This document shows positions 37,200-47,187 of a stretch of DNA of 64,000 bases, one piece after another (position 1 is the first letter of the stretch; each line of letters starts with the position of its first letter). The notes beneath the pieces were generated by a model. That model had not been told where the DNA came from and did no database searches. It saw only the letters and a program-made list of their open reading frames with translations. The DNA is from Malonomonas rubra DSM 5091 (GTDB lineage Bacteria > Desulfobacterota > Desulfuromonadia > Desulfuromonadales > Geopsychrobacteraceae). The position numbers were made by a program, and so were the translations under genes. Where the stretch lies: contig NZ_FQZT01000001.1 of NCBI RefSeq assembly GCF_900142125.1, positions 1 to 64,000 on the forward strand. The letters are read 5' to 3'.

Positions 37200-37228
37200 G
37201 GATTATCATACCTGATCTTTTCTGTCAA
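37200..37228 (-). promoter_or_regulatory. cysE-isc operon promoter
   Basis: On the minus strand TTGACA (37228-37223) and TAATCC (37205-37200) are 17 bases apart. The -35 lies inside IscR-type box 1. Confidence 0.6.
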
Positions 37229-37232
37229 TTAT
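37208..37232 (-). promoter_or_regulatory. type 1 IscR-like box 1
   Basis: A 25-bp site that matches the type 1 IscR consensus (ATAsyyGACT...AGTCrrsTAT) at 19 of 25 positions as I count; key parts are ATAATTGAC and TCAGGTAT. It covers the -35 hexamer and the spacer of the cysE promoter. Confidence 0.65.
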
Positions 37233-37257
37233 TTAAGCTATCATTTTAGTCAGGTAT
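37233..37257 (-). promoter_or_regulatory. type 1 IscR-like box 2
   Basis: Abuts box 1 without a gap. Its distal half, ATACCTGACTAAAAT, matches the consensus half-site at all 15 positions; the promoter-proximal half is weak. Two neighbouring sites upstream of iscR are also known in Escherichia coli. Confidence 0.6.
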
Positions 37258-37317
37258 TTTCAGGATACGATAAAAGCAAAAAGAAAAGATAGTGGAGGGA
37301 TAGTGAAAGTATAATGG

Positions 37318-38925
37318 TCAGGTCGGCAGACAAAAGGTGAAGCAGCTCCCCTGCCCCAAAAAGCTTTCCGCCCAGATTCGGCCATGGTGGGCACTGATAA
37401 TCTTTTCACAGATCGCCAGCCCGAGACCACTGCCGGCTTTGGGATCAGACGATGAAACCGTGGTGTACTCATCGAACAGGCTCGCTATCTTTTCAGGTTC
37501 AATACCCGGACCGTTATCCCGGACAAAAATCCTGACTTCGCCATCAAGCTCACGTAAGCCAAGACAAATTTCGCCCCCCTCAGGAGTGTACTTGATGGCA
37601 TTATTGAGAATGTTATAAAAAACACGCTTTATCGCGTGTTCATCGCAGACAACCATCTTTTCCTGGTTCAAACAATCATTCAGCAAATGAATGTTGCCCT
37701 GCGACATGATAGGCGCGAGTTCCTGAACAACGGCCCCGAGCAGTTGACAGATATCATGCTCTGCGAAATCCAAACGATAGCTACCGGAATTCAGTTGTGA
37801 GAAATCGAGCAGATCACTTGCCATATCGACCAACTTTCGATTCCCTGCCATCAGGCCACTGATGATTTCGTTCTGACCGGGTGCAACCCGATCGGCAGTT
37901 TCGTTGAAAAGCATGCAATAGCCATCCACGACAGAAACCAGAACCCGCAAATCCTTAGCCGCAATATCGAGTTGAGACACATGACCGTCGTTCGATACTG
38001 TTGTCGACACGGGAACACGGCTACGCACTTTCCCATCAAGAGCGCTCACATCAGCCATGCGCAAGGCACTTGTTGCCATATTCGCAACCAGCTGACAGAA
38101 ATTGACCTCGTCTTCAGAGAATCCGGATATCGGCCGCGCAGAACGCAACACCATCACACCCACGATGTGCTCCCTGTCAATCATAGGCAACACCAGAATC
38201 GAATTGGTCACCCCATGCTGTAGATGCTGTCTCACAGCCTCCATCAGCGGATGTTCGAACACATTGTCGATCAGAAGCGGTCGCCTGGATTTTATGGCCT
38301 CCCTGATTTCCGGGTAACGATCAAGCACAACATGCAAGCCATTAACACCAAGGTCATCACTCGAGGCCATCACCATAGCGTCATCACTGTTTTGTCCAAG
38401 CAAAAGTATTGAGCAGCGATTGACCTCTATTTGCCCAGCTACAGCGCTGACAACCTGCTGCATGATTTCACTGTGGCTGAGTTCAGACAATGCGAGGTTG
38501 GAGAGATCACACAGAAAAGAAAAATCGATATGCGGCAAAGGCCGAACATCTACCCTCTCGTTCGCTGCCAAACACAGCATCAAGCGCGCCTGTAGCTCGC
38601 TGATCTGGCAGGGTTGACACAGATAATCATCGGCATCTGCACCACACAAATAACGACTGACGTCTTCTGCTCCCTGCGGTATCAGGAGTATAAGTGGCAA
38701 ACGCTTCTCAGGACTGCAGGTCCGCAGTCTGCGACACAAGGTCGGATCAGAAAGAGCCATTTCTCCATCAAGCAGAATAACATCAGGTCGAGAAATTCGA
38801 ATCATCTTGCATGCGGCCTCTGCATCGTTTGCCAAGGTCGCCGTAAAGCCGATTTCATCAAGAGTCGACGCGAACGATGCGCTGGTCACTGGATTCGAAT
38901 GTAAAACGAGTACGACATCCGACAT
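37318..38925 (-). CDS. REC-GAF-histidine-kinase-like protein with replaced phospho-histidine
   Basis: 535 residues from the ATG at 38925 (MSDVVLVLHSNPVTS); a TTG six codons earlier is possible. Receiver domain at about 1-118 with D53 (VILLDGEMAL), GAF domain at about 150-290, then a dimerisation helix pair and an ATPase domain (about 420-535) with N-box NILNNAIKYTPEGG, DNGPGIEPEKI and GSGLGLAICEKI. Where kinases have sHELRTPL this protein has AAKDLRVLVS: the phospho-accepting His is replaced by Lys (K324). It may signal without autophosphorylation. Confidence 0.85.
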   Translation of the reverse strand: MSDVVLVLHSNPVTSASFASTLDEIGFTATLANDAEAACKMIRISRPDVILLDGEMALSDPTLCRRLRTCSPEKRLPLILLIPQGAEDVSRYLCGADADDYLCQPCQISELQARLMLCLAANERVDVRPLPHIDFSFLCDLSNLALSELSHSEIMQQVVSAVAGQIEVNRCSILLLGQNSDDAMVMASSDDLGVNGLHVVLDRYPEIREAIKSRRPLLIDNVFEHPLMEAVRQHLQHGVTNSILVLPMIDREHIVGVMVLRSARPISGFSEDEVNFCQLVANMATSALRMADVSALDGKVRSRVPVSTTVSNDGHVSQLDIAAKDLRVLVSVVDGYCMLFNETADRVAPGQNEIISGLMAGNRKLVDMASDLLDFSQLNSGSYRLDFAEHDICQLLGAVVQELAPIMSQGNIHLLNDCLNQEKMVVCDEHAIKRVFYNILNNAIKYTPEGGEICLGLRELDGEVRIFVRDNGPGIEPEKIASLFDEYTTVSSSDPKAGSGLGLAICEKIISAHHGRIWAESFLGQGSCFTFCLPT

Positions 38926-38943
38926 GGGGAAGCCTGCCTGCAA

Positions 38944-39177
38944 AAGAGTTTGATTTATGCACAGATCAACAGTTGAAAAGCAGAAAATATACCAATCATC
39001 CTAACATGTTGCCACCACCCATAACAACGCAACCACAAACAAAAACTGGAAGATCAGAAGAGCAATAACAGCCGTGAGAAAACCGTACGGACCTGTTTTT
39101 CCACGGCAGCGATCTGCTCGCCCAGCAATAGCGACACGACAATCAGCGGCCCCTCATCAAAATTAAAGTGATAGCAG
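38944..39177. other. intergenic stretch before the fumarase promoter
   Basis: About 230 bases without a credible gene or strong structure between the divergent kinase-like and fumarase genes. Confidence 0.4.
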
Positions 39178-39206
39178 TCGACAACTGTATACAATTCACT
39201 TATAAT
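39178..39206 (+). promoter_or_regulatory. fumarase promoter with TGTATACA operator
   Basis: TCGACA (39178-39183) and TATAAT (39201-39206) with a 17-bp spacer. The palindrome TGTATACA (39186-39193) sits in the spacer, the position of a repressor site; the same CTGTATACAA core recurs at 53567 upstream of the second cytochrome pair. Confidence 0.6.
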
Positions 39207-39269
39207 ACGTGCGTTTTATTTATTGGCCATTTGGTCACTATTCCGTCCCTATGCACAAGGAGTGATAAC

Positions 39270-40889
39270 ATGCCCGACTTCAAGTATCAGGATCCCATGC
39301 CGCTGAGCGCGGACACCACCAAGTACTACAAGATTGAAGGCTCGGAAAAATTCGTCAAGGTTGTCGAATTCGACGGCAACGAAGTCCTTAAAGTTGAGCC
39401 GGAAGCGTTGACCGTGCTCGCAAACAACGCAATGCGTGACGTTTCTTTCATGTTGCGCCCGGAGCATAACGAGCAGGTCGCAAAAATCCTCAGTGACCCG
39501 GATGCTTCCCAGAATGACCGAGGCGTCGCCATGGCTTTCCTGCGTAATGCTGAAATCGCCGCCAACTTTGAACTGCCGGTCTGCCAGGACACTGGTACAG
39601 CGACTGTTGTTGCCAAAAAAGGGCAGCAAGTATGGACCGGCTGCAACGATCCAGAGCGCATTTCCGAAGGTGTCTTCAAAACCTACACCGAGGAAAACCT
39701 GCGCTACAGCCAGACTGTCGCTCTCGACATGTATACCGAGAAAAACACCGGCACCAACCTGCCGGCGCAGATCGACATTATGGCGACCGAAGGCATGGCT
39801 TACAAGTTCATGTTCATGGCCAAAGGCGGCGGTTCCGCCAACAAGACCATGCTTTACCAGGAAACCAAGGCGCTGCTCAACCCCGACAGCCTGTACAACT
39901 TCCTGGTCGCCAAAATGAAGACCCTCGGTACCGCGGCCTGCCCGCCATACCACATGGCATTCGTTATCGGCGGCACTTCAGCGGATGCCTGCATGAAGAC
40001 CGTCAAGCTGGCAACCGCGAAGGAACTCGATGGCCTGCCGACTGAAGGCAATGAACACGGCCAGGCTTTCCGTGACGTTGAGATGGAAGCAAAACTCCTC
40101 AAGGCTGCCCAGGAGCTCGGCATCGGCGCGCAGTTCGGCGGCAAGTACTTCGCCCACGACGTTCGCGTTGTCCGCCTGCCCCGCCACGGCGCCTCCTGTC
40201 CGGTCGGCATGGCAGTCTCCTGCTCGGCAGACCGCAACATCAAGGCCAAGATCACAAAAGACGGACTTTTCGTTGAAGAGATGGACCGCAATCCGGGTCG
40301 CCTGATCCCAGAACAGTACCGTGGCAAGCAGAGTCCGGGCACACCGATCGACCTCGACCGCCCGATGAGCGAAATCCTTGCCGACCTGAGCAAACTGGAA
40401 GTCGGTTCCCCGCTGCTGCTCAAAGGTACCATCGTCGTCGGCCGTGACATTGCCCACGCCAAGTTCAAAGAGATCCTCGACAGCGGCAAGCCGCTGCCCG
40501 ACTATTTGAAAAACCACCCGATCTACTACGCAGGTCCGGCCAAGACCCCGGCAGGCAAGGCCTCTGGTTCCTTCGGTCCGACCACTGCCGGCCGTATGGA
40601 TTCCTATGTTGGCCTGCTGCAGAGTAACGGCGGGTCGATGGTGATGATCGCCAAGGGCAACCGCAGCCAGCAGGTTACTGATGCCTGCAAGGAATTCGGC
40701 GGCTTCTACCTCGGCTCTATCGGTGGTCCTGCCGCGGTTCTTGCAGAGGAAAACATTAAAAAGGTTGAGTGTATCGACTTCCCTGAACTGGGAATGGAAG
40801 CTGTCTGGAAGATCGAAGTTGAAGACTTCCCTGCATTCATCCTGGTGGACGACAAGGGCAACGACTTCTTCAAGAAGTTGGGCCTCTAG
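39270..40889 (+). CDS. fumA: fumarate hydratase class I (Fe-S)
   Basis: 539 residues from the ATG at 39270 ([15 protein letters not shown]), preceded by AAGGAG; an upstream frame without ribosome-binding site is disregarded. It is the single-chain oxygen-sensitive [4Fe-4S] fumarase: [15 protein letters not shown] with the first cluster cysteine, [11 protein letters not shown], and [16 protein letters not shown] in the N-terminal part, followed by the C-terminal beta domain with [22 protein letters not shown]. It interconverts fumarate and malate in the TCA cycle or in fumarate respiration. Confidence 0.95.
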   Translation: MPDFKYQDPMPLSADTTKYYKIEGSEKFVKVVEFDGNEVLKVEPEALTVLANNAMRDVSFMLRPEHNEQVAKILSDPDASQNDRGVAMAFLRNAEIAANFELPVCQDTGTATVVAKKGQQVWTGCNDPERISEGVFKTYTEENLRYSQTVALDMYTEKNTGTNLPAQIDIMATEGMAYKFMFMAKGGGSANKTMLYQETKALLNPDSLYNFLVAKMKTLGTAACPPYHMAFVIGGTSADACMKTVKLATAKELDGLPTEGNEHGQAFRDVEMEAKLLKAAQELGIGAQFGGKYFAHDVRVVRLPRHGASCPVGMAVSCSADRNIKAKITKDGLFVEEMDRNPGRLIPEQYRGKQSPGTPIDLDRPMSEILADLSKLEVGSPLLLKGTIVVGRDIAHAKFKEILDSGKPLPDYLKNHPIYYAGPAKTPAGKASGSFGPTTAGRMDSYVGLLQSNGGSMVMIAKGNRSQQVTDACKEFGGFYLGSIGGPAAVLAEENIKKVECIDFPELGMEAVWKIEVEDFPAFILVDDKGNDFFKKLGL

Positions 40890-40911
40890 TAAAAAGGTCA
40901 TTCCGTCCGAC

Positions 40912-40941
40912 AAAAGCCCCGCCCACCTGGCGGGGCTTTTT
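40912..40941 (+). terminator. terminator after the fumarase gene
   Basis: AAAAGCCCCGCC and GGCGGGGCTTTT form a 12-bp stem followed by Ts, 23 bases past the stop. Confidence 0.9.
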
Positions 40942-41044
40942 CATTTCTCAATCAATCTACTTAACAAAACAAAAGTCCTGTTTCATTCACTTTTCGACCC
41001 CGCTATAATGCGTATTCCTCAAATCCTCTGCGGGAAGGTTTTGC

Positions 41045-43549
41045 ATGCGCCAATCAATTTTCAAGCTTTATGAACGAATCGTTCTAAAGCGCCCAATTCT
41101 GACCATCGCCATCATGCTTATTCTGGTAGCGCTGGTCGGCTCATATAGTCAGCACTTCCGTCTGGATGCCTCGGCAGATGCGCTGCTGCTGGAAAACGAT
41201 CAGGACCTTAAATATTACCGAGCAATCAGCGCAAAATACGGCTCAGATGATTTTCTGGTGATCACCTATTCTCCGAAAACCGATCTTTATGCGCCGGAGA
41301 CACTTGATGACCTGCGCTCTTTGCGTGACAAGTTGCTGAAGATAGATCGCGTCGCCAGCATTTTCAGCATTCTCGACGTCCCACTGATCGACAGCCCACG
41401 CATGACCCTTGGTGAACTGAGCAATGGGGTGCGAACGCTGGAAACTCCCGGCACTGACGTCGAACTTGTGCGCAAGGAATTCAAAACCAGCCCCTATTAC
41501 AGCAACCTGCTGGTCAGCCCCGACGGCAGCACAACAGCCCTGCAAGTTATTTTCAAACGGGATGAGACCTATCATCGCCTGCTGCAGGAGCGAAATAGCC
41601 TGCGTGAAAAAATGTTGCTTGCGCCTTTATCTGCTGAAGAGACAGTCAAGCTCGACTTGGCGGTCAAGGCCTTCGATGAGTACAGGGGTGAACAGGCTGA
41701 ACAGGAAGCGATCGATATTGCAAAAGTCCGCAGTATCATGAATCAGCATCGTGACAATGCACAGCTGTTTCTCGGTGGCGTTCCGATGATCGTCGCCGAC
41801 ATGATCGATTTTATCCGCCACGACCTGGCATCTTTCGGTATCGGTGTGCTGATTTTCCTCGTCTCCATGTTGATTCTGATTTTTCGCAAACCTCGCTGGG
41901 TCATTTTGCCAATGTTCTGCTGCGCCGCTTCGGTGCTGTTCATGTTTGGATTTCTGGGTTGGATCGGCTGGAAGGTCACTGTCGTTTCCTCCAACTTCAC
42001 CTCGTTGCTGCTGATCATTACCCTGTCGCTCTGCGTCCATCTGATCGTGCGCTACAATGAGCTATTTGATGAAATCCCGGGAGCAGACCAGCTCACCATG
42101 GTTCGAGAGATGGTCCGCACCAAGGCGGTTCCAAGCATCTATACCGCTTTGACGACCATTGTTGCGTTCACCTCTCTGCTGACAAGTGACATTCGGCCGG
42201 TTATCGATTTCGGTTGGATGATGGCAATCGGCATCAGCTTTGCCCTGCTACTCTCTTTCGCCCTTTTCCCCGCTGGGCTTATGCTTTTCAAACGGCCGGT
42301 CCAGTTCACTGCACACTTTGACATCACCGGAATCATCACCCGCAGCTGTGCACGCTGGGTTGAGCATAACGCCAAACTGACCTCGGCAGTTTTTGTTGGC
42401 ATTACAGTTTTAAGCATCATTGGCATCAGCAAGCTGACAGTTGAGAACCGTTTCATCGACTATTTCAAGCCGACAACTGAAATCTATCAGGGTATGGAGC
42501 TGATCGATCAGCAACTGGGCGGGACAACCCCGCTCGATTTGATCCTCGATGCCGATCCGGAGTTCTTCACGTCCAAAGAAGAGGATCAGGGGCTTGCAGA
42601 AGATGATCCTTTCGCCGATGATTTTTTCGCCGACGAAGATGCGGATGCAGGGCTTTCAGGCAGCAGTTACTGGTACAACAGCTACCAGATACCGGAAATG
42701 AAAAAGATTCACAGCTACCTGGACCAATTGCCGGAAAGCGGAAAAGTGTTGTCTATGGCGACCACCATGGACATGATGCAGATGGTCAATGAAGATCAGC
42801 CCCTCGACAACATTTCTCTCGCGGTTATTCACAAAAAACTGCCGGATGAGATTGCCACAGCCCTTTTTCATCCCTACATGTCGGAGGATGGCAACCAACT
42901 CCGCTTCAGCCTGCGGGTCATCGACTCCGACCCGCATCTTCAGCGCAACAAACTTCTGCAGAAAATTCGTCTCGACCTGACAGAAAAGTTTGGCCTGAAG
43001 GATGAGCAGATTCACCTGACCGGAATGTTCGTGCTTTACAACAACGTGCTGCAGAGCTTGTTCAGCTCACAGATTATGACCATCGGTGTGGTCTTCCTGG
43101 TCATCATGGGAATGTTTGTCATCCAGTTCCGCTCTCTGCGATTGGCCGTTATCGCCATCATCCCGAACCTGATCTCGGCCGGGACTGTACTCGGATTGAT
43201 GGGTCTGCTCGGCATTCCTCTCGACATCATGACGATCACCATCGCAGCGATCACCATCGGTATTGCCGTTGATGATACCATTCATTACGTCCACCGGTTT
43301 ACCGAAGAAATTGAGGTCGATGGCGATTATCTTGCGGCGATGAAGCGTTGCCATGACTCTGTCGGCCGCGCAATGTATTACACATCAATCACCATCATTA
43401 TCGGCTTTTCGATTTTGTCTTTATCAAACTTCAATCCGACCATCTATTTCGGTCTCTTTACCGGGCTGGCCATGCTGGTGGCGATGTTTGCCAACCTCAC
43501 CCTGCTGGCGTTGCTGCTGTTAAAATTCAAACCCGCCAAAACAAATTAG
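41045..43549 (+). CDS. RND-superfamily exporter (MMPL/HpnN-like)
   Basis: 834 residues. Two repeated halves, each with one transmembrane helix (about 16-36 and about 455-475 with TVENRFIDYF), a large extracytoplasmic loop and a block of five helices (about 260-420 and 675-830). The second loop has an acidic insert (EEDQGLAEDDPFADDFFADE). The pattern IGIAVDDTIHYVHRF is typical of these proton-driven exporters of lipids or hydrophobic compounds. No membrane-fusion or outer-membrane partner gene is next to it, so it may act with another component or alone, as HpnN-like proteins do. Confidence 0.9.
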   Translation: MRQSIFKLYERIVLKRPILTIAIMLILVALVGSYSQHFRLDASADALLLENDQDLKYYRAISAKYGSDDFLVITYSPKTDLYAPETLDDLRSLRDKLLKIDRVASIFSILDVPLIDSPRMTLGELSNGVRTLETPGTDVELVRKEFKTSPYYSNLLVSPDGSTTALQVIFKRDETYHRLLQERNSLREKMLLAPLSAEETVKLDLAVKAFDEYRGEQAEQEAIDIAKVRSIMNQHRDNAQLFLGGVPMIVADMIDFIRHDLASFGIGVLIFLVSMLILIFRKPRWVILPMFCCAASVLFMFGFLGWIGWKVTVVSSNFTSLLLIITLSLCVHLIVRYNELFDEIPGADQLTMVREMVRTKAVPSIYTALTTIVAFTSLLTSDIRPVIDFGWMMAIGISFALLLSFALFPAGLMLFKRPVQFTAHFDITGIITRSCARWVEHNAKLTSAVFVGITVLSIIGISKLTVENRFIDYFKPTTEIYQGMELIDQQLGGTTPLDLILDADPEFFTSKEEDQGLAEDDPFADDFFADEDADAGLSGSSYWYNSYQIPEMKKIHSYLDQLPESGKVLSMATTMDMMQMVNEDQPLDNISLAVIHKKLPDEIATALFHPYMSEDGNQLRFSLRVIDSDPHLQRNKLLQKIRLDLTEKFGLKDEQIHLTGMFVLYNNVLQSLFSSQIMTIGVVFLVIMGMFVIQFRSLRLAVIAIIPNLISAGTVLGLMGLLGIPLDIMTITIAAITIGIAVDDTIHYVHRFTEEIEVDGDYLAAMKRCHDSVGRAMYYTSITIIIGFSILSLSNFNPTIYFGLFTGLAMLVAMFANLTLLALLLLKFKPAKTN

Positions 43550-43560
43550 AAAAAACGACC

Positions 43561-43609
43561 AAACGCAAAGAGGCAGGCCCACATAGTACGGACCTGCCTC
43601 TTTGCGTTT
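43561..43609. terminator. bidirectional terminator between exporter and MCP genes
   Basis: A perfect 17-bp inverted repeat (AAACGCAAAGAGGCAGG and its complement) between convergent genes, with A/T runs on either side, serving both strands. Confidence 0.85.
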
Positions 43610-43622
43610 ATCGTCGTAAAAC

Positions 43623-45653
43623 TTATTCGGTTTCCTTGAACTGCCTCAGCTGGTTGATGACCATCCGGCTCTGCTCGCTACGTGCATCCATCTCATCAAA
43701 AATCCGCTCAGCCATGTCGGCGACCGACTCGACAGCAGTTTCGATATCGCGGCTATCCTGCCTTTGCTGAATCGCAACATTCGCCATCTCGTCTGCCATG
43801 TCGCGAATATCTTCAATCGACCTGACAATGCCGTGTGTCCCTTGAGCCTGTTCACGTGAGGCCGTTGAGACCTGCTCTGTCATCTCACCAAGCTCTTCGA
43901 TTGAATGGGTGACAAACTCAGCCGACCGGGACACTTCGCGAGTCGCATGACGAATATTCTGTGACATGTCTTTTGCCGAAGTCGCACTGGCAAGAATCTG
44001 GCTGAGTGATTTCTCAGTTTTGCCCCCCAGAACTCCCCCTTGGGTAACCAGAGCTTCGACATTGGTAATTTGTGAAACGACTTCCGTTGTCTTGGCATGC
44101 ATATCACGAATAAGTTGAGCTATCGCACCTGAGGAATTGGCTGTTTTTTGCGATAAACTGCGAATTTCTTCGGCGACTACCGCAAAGGAACGACCCTGCT
44201 CCCCCGCTTGGGCAGCGATAATTGCGGCATTCAAAGCCAGCAGGTTTGTCTTTTGCGCGATTTCCGTTATAACCGAAGTGATTGTGCTGATCTCCTCACC
44301 ATGGATTGAAAGATGATATATCGTCTCAGCTGCCGTTGCTACCCCCTTGGCAATACCATCCAGCCCAGCCAACGTTTCCTGAACCGAATCGACACCACCT
44401 TCGGCATGCTCCAGAACCTGTTCCGACATCTTGTGTGAGCTGACACTGTTATCGTCAACTTCCTTGATCGTGGCAGCGATCTCTGTCATGGCCGAAATCG
44501 ACTTGTCCATGAATTCGGACAACTGATTGATATTGGTACCGACCTCATCAATCGAAACGGAAATCTGCGTTGACGCAGACTGTGTCGAGTTGACTGCATC
44601 TCGAACCACGTCTGCCGAGTTGGCAATATCAGCGACCAACCTAATCGTCGATGCAGAAGCACGCTTCAGAGTTTTCAGCAACAACTGGTAGTCTTGGCGA
44701 TACTTCATAAACTGAGTAAAAGTCCGCTCCAGTTCTTGCGTAAGGCTGTCAACAGCACTGAACAAACGTAATCGGATGATGCTGGCTGAAAGTTGCGCCG
44801 CAAAAAGTTTCAGAGTATCGGCATCATCTTCAACAACTTTGCGGCCGGATGATTTGTTGTCGACTGCAAGTACCAACTCAACCAGACCATTAACAATGAC
44901 CGGGCAAACCAGGAAGCTGTTGGAACGCAACGCATTGAGCCCGTCACAAGGTGGGCGTAGGCGAAAATCATTGGGCATCAGGTCGATATCATCGACCAGA
45001 TAATCACGCTGTTCGGTCACCGCTTTATAGAGCACTCCAGCGCGATCATCCAAAGGCAAGATTGCAGAGACATTTGATGCAGCATTGTCTCCAAGGCTGA
45101 CAACAAGCTCCATCTCATCCGTATCATGCTTAACCTGTAAAATGTTAACCCGGTCGAAGTCGATAACTTCATGCAACCCGTCCCCGGTCAGACTCAGCAG
45201 TTCCTTGATGTCCATAGTCTTCTGGATACGGGCACTGATGGAGTGAAAATCGGTTATTCGGTTATTCAATTCCCGATATTTGCGTTCAAACTCTTCTTTT
45301 TGGCTTTCGACAGCCAGATTCATCTCATTCAGGCGAGCGGCGCGCGAGTGAATCTGTTCGGCTGCACGGCCGATAAAATAGCCGAACGTCCCCAACACCA
45401 CCGCGGTCCCGCCCCCCATGTAAACAAAGAGAGCAAGCTGCTGCCTGTTAATCAGGATGTTGCCGATGGTCTGTGACCAAATCGATAGATGTTCGTTATA
45501 AAACAGAATGGTCCGTACCAGCATCCAGCCTATCGGCGCTGATATACCCAACAACAACCCCCCGACCGCATAAATGACACTCCGATCAAAGTTGCCAGGT
45601 TTTCCGGATACCCCGGCTCCGCTTTTTTCTATAATCAGGGAAAAGATGTTCAT
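43623..45653 (-). CDS. methyl-accepting chemotaxis protein with GAF domain
   Basis: 676 residues from the ATG at 45653 (MNIFSLIIEKSG). Two transmembrane helices (about 28-52 and 74-94) are separated by only a short outer loop, so the sensor is not periplasmic: a cytoplasmic GAF domain at about 150-300 takes that role. The signalling part has the conserved hairpin EIAQKTNLLALNAAIIAAQAG and SFAVVAEEIRSL. No C-terminal CheR-binding pentapeptide. It may report an internal or redox signal to a chemotaxis pathway. Confidence 0.92.
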   Translation of the reverse strand: MNIFSLIIEKSGAGVSGKPGNFDRSVIYAVGGLLLGISAPIGWMLVRTILFYNEHLSIWSQTIGNILINRQQLALFVYMGGGTAVVLGTFGYFIGRAAEQIHSRAARLNEMNLAVESQKEEFERKYRELNNRITDFHSISARIQKTMDIKELLSLTGDGLHEVIDFDRVNILQVKHDTDEMELVVSLGDNAASNVSAILPLDDRAGVLYKAVTEQRDYLVDDIDLMPNDFRLRPPCDGLNALRSNSFLVCPVIVNGLVELVLAVDNKSSGRKVVEDDADTLKLFAAQLSASIIRLRLFSAVDSLTQELERTFTQFMKYRQDYQLLLKTLKRASASTIRLVADIANSADVVRDAVNSTQSASTQISVSIDEVGTNINQLSEFMDKSISAMTEIAATIKEVDDNSVSSHKMSEQVLEHAEGGVDSVQETLAGLDGIAKGVATAAETIYHLSIHGEEISTITSVITEIAQKTNLLALNAAIIAAQAGEQGRSFAVVAEEIRSLSQKTANSSGAIAQLIRDMHAKTTEVVSQITNVEALVTQGGVLGGKTEKSLSQILASATSAKDMSQNIRHATREVSRSAEFVTHSIEELGEMTEQVSTASREQAQGTHGIVRSIEDIRDMADEMANVAIQQRQDSRDIETAVESVADMAERIFDEMDARSEQSRMVINQLRQFKETE

Positions 45654-45683
45654 ACTATGTCCTGTCACCCGCCCTTTGTGGTT

Positions 45684-46772
45684 TTAGCGTCCAACCATGA
45701 TTCCTAGCGATTCTGCCGTTTGTACCAATTCACCCGCCGGATCAACCAGATTTTGACTGGAAATGGCTTTTTCCAGCTCGACATCGACCACATTCTGACC
45801 TCGTAAAGAAACCATACGGCCGTACTTCTGCTGCTCGATCAATTCGACGGCCTTGACGCCAAAGCGTGACGCCAGAATACGATCATAAGCATCAGGAGAT
45901 CCCCCCCGTTGCAAGTGTCCCAAGGTGACGACCCGGGTTTCCATATCGAGACAGCCACCAATCTGCCGCGCTACATCATGCCCGATTCCACCGAGTCTCT
46001 CAACTCCGAGATTCTCTTCAGCGCTCTTTTGCAGCACCTTTTCCCCATCTACGACCGTCGCTCCTTCGGCGACGACAACAATGGAAAAACGGCTGCCGCG
46101 CTGCCGACGTTTATCTATCGCCTGGCAGAGACGTTCTACACTGTAGGGAATTTCCGGAATCAGGATGGCATCAGCCGAACCGGCGATTCCAGATTCAAGC
46201 GCTATCCACCCCGCGTCACGTCCCATAACTTCGACAACCATAACCCGATGGTGACTTTCCGCGGTTGAATGTAGACGATCCAAGGCTTCTGTGACGATAG
46301 CAACCGCTGTACGATAACCAAAAGTGACATCGGTAGCACGCAGATCGTTGTCAATTGTTTTGGGCACACCCACGACCGGCAAGCCTTTTTCATACAATCC
46401 ATGAGCGATCTTCAAAGTTCCGTCGCCACCAACAGCAATAAGAACTTCGGCTCCAGTCTGCCGAAATGCCTCAATGACGGAATCTGAGACATCCTGCAAT
46501 TCAAGCTTTCCATTAACTTCAACAGGGTAACTAAAGGGGTTACCGCGGTTGCTGGTACCGATAATAGTGCCACCACGTGGCAAAATACCACGCACAGAAT
46601 CGAGCGTGAGCTCTCGATAACGCATCTCACCGACCAAGCCCTCGAAACCATCCTCGATGCCCAGAACACGCCAACCGTTTTTGTTGACAGCGCTACGCAC
46701 CACTCCACGAATCACGGCATTGAGGCCGGGGCAATCTCCGCCACCTGTTAAAATCGCAATAGTTTTACTCAT
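45684..46772 (-). CDS. pfkA: 6-phosphofructokinase
   Basis: 362 residues. Signatures: AILTGGGDCPGLNAVIRG, the phosphate-donor loop GGDGTLK, the catalytic PKTIDNDL, VEVMGRDAGWIA and GHLQRGGSPDAYDR. GGDGT favours ATP as donor over pyrophosphate (which normally shows GGDD). Committed step of glycolysis. The ATG overlaps the exbD stop by 8 bases, and the MCP gene follows, so all are probably one transcript. Confidence 0.93.
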   Translation of the reverse strand: MSKTIAILTGGGDCPGLNAVIRGVVRSAVNKNGWRVLGIEDGFEGLVGEMRYRELTLDSVRGILPRGGTIIGTSNRGNPFSYPVEVNGKLELQDVSDSVIEAFRQTGAEVLIAVGGDGTLKIAHGLYEKGLPVVGVPKTIDNDLRATDVTFGYRTAVAIVTEALDRLHSTAESHHRVMVVEVMGRDAGWIALESGIAGSADAILIPEIPYSVERLCQAIDKRRQRGSRFSIVVVAEGATVVDGEKVLQKSAEENLGVERLGGIGHDVARQIGGCLDMETRVVTLGHLQRGGSPDAYDRILASRFGVKAVELIEQQKYGRMVSLRGQNVVDVELEKAISSQNLVDPAGELVQTAESLGIMVGR

Positions 46773-47184
46773 CTACTTTGTCTTTTTCTTTGTCCGTTGC
46801 TATAGCCAATTTACCGAAACCAGCTGTTTTTGCTAAATCCATCAAGGCAATCACTTTTCCATGCAGAGCATCTTTATCCGCCATAAGCATAAAGGTCATC
46901 TGTTTTCCGGCCACACCATAAGTTGACAAATGATCTGCAAGTTGGGCCAGAGTCACAGGCTCTCGCTGCAGAAAAATCTGGCCATCCGCTGTCAGGTAAA
47001 CCTGAACCTCTTTATCTTCACTGTTTAAATGCTGCATGGAAGCTTCAGGCAGATCGATTTTCATGCCCGGCTTTTCGATAAATGTCGTGGAAATCATAAA
47101 AAAGATCAGCAGCAGAAAAACGACATCGATCATCGGGGTCAGGTCAACCCGGGGAGAATCAAAGCTGCGGCGTTTGAAGCCCAT
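46765..47184 (-). CDS. exbD: ExbD/TolR-family protein
   Basis: 139 residues. One N-terminal transmembrane helix follows a short basic segment (KRRSFDSPRVDLTPMIDVVFLLLIFFMIS), with the conserved Asp (MIDVVF) of proton-conducting ExbD/TolR subunits. The rest is the periplasmic domain. Partner of ExbB, 3 bases upstream. TonB or Tol genes are not near. Confidence 0.92.
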   Translation of the reverse strand: MGFKRRSFDSPRVDLTPMIDVVFLLLIFFMISTTFIEKPGMKIDLPEASMQHLNSEDKEVQVYLTADGQIFLQREPVTLAQLADHLSTYGVAGKQMTFMLMADKDALHGKVIALMDLAKTAGFGKLAIATDKEKDKVDE

Positions 47185-47187
47185 GAC

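Noticed and set aside
39978-40913. A 311-codon frame opposite the fumarase gene, with other long antisense frames there
   Set aside because: Complementary-strand artefact of a GC-rich, strongly biased gene.
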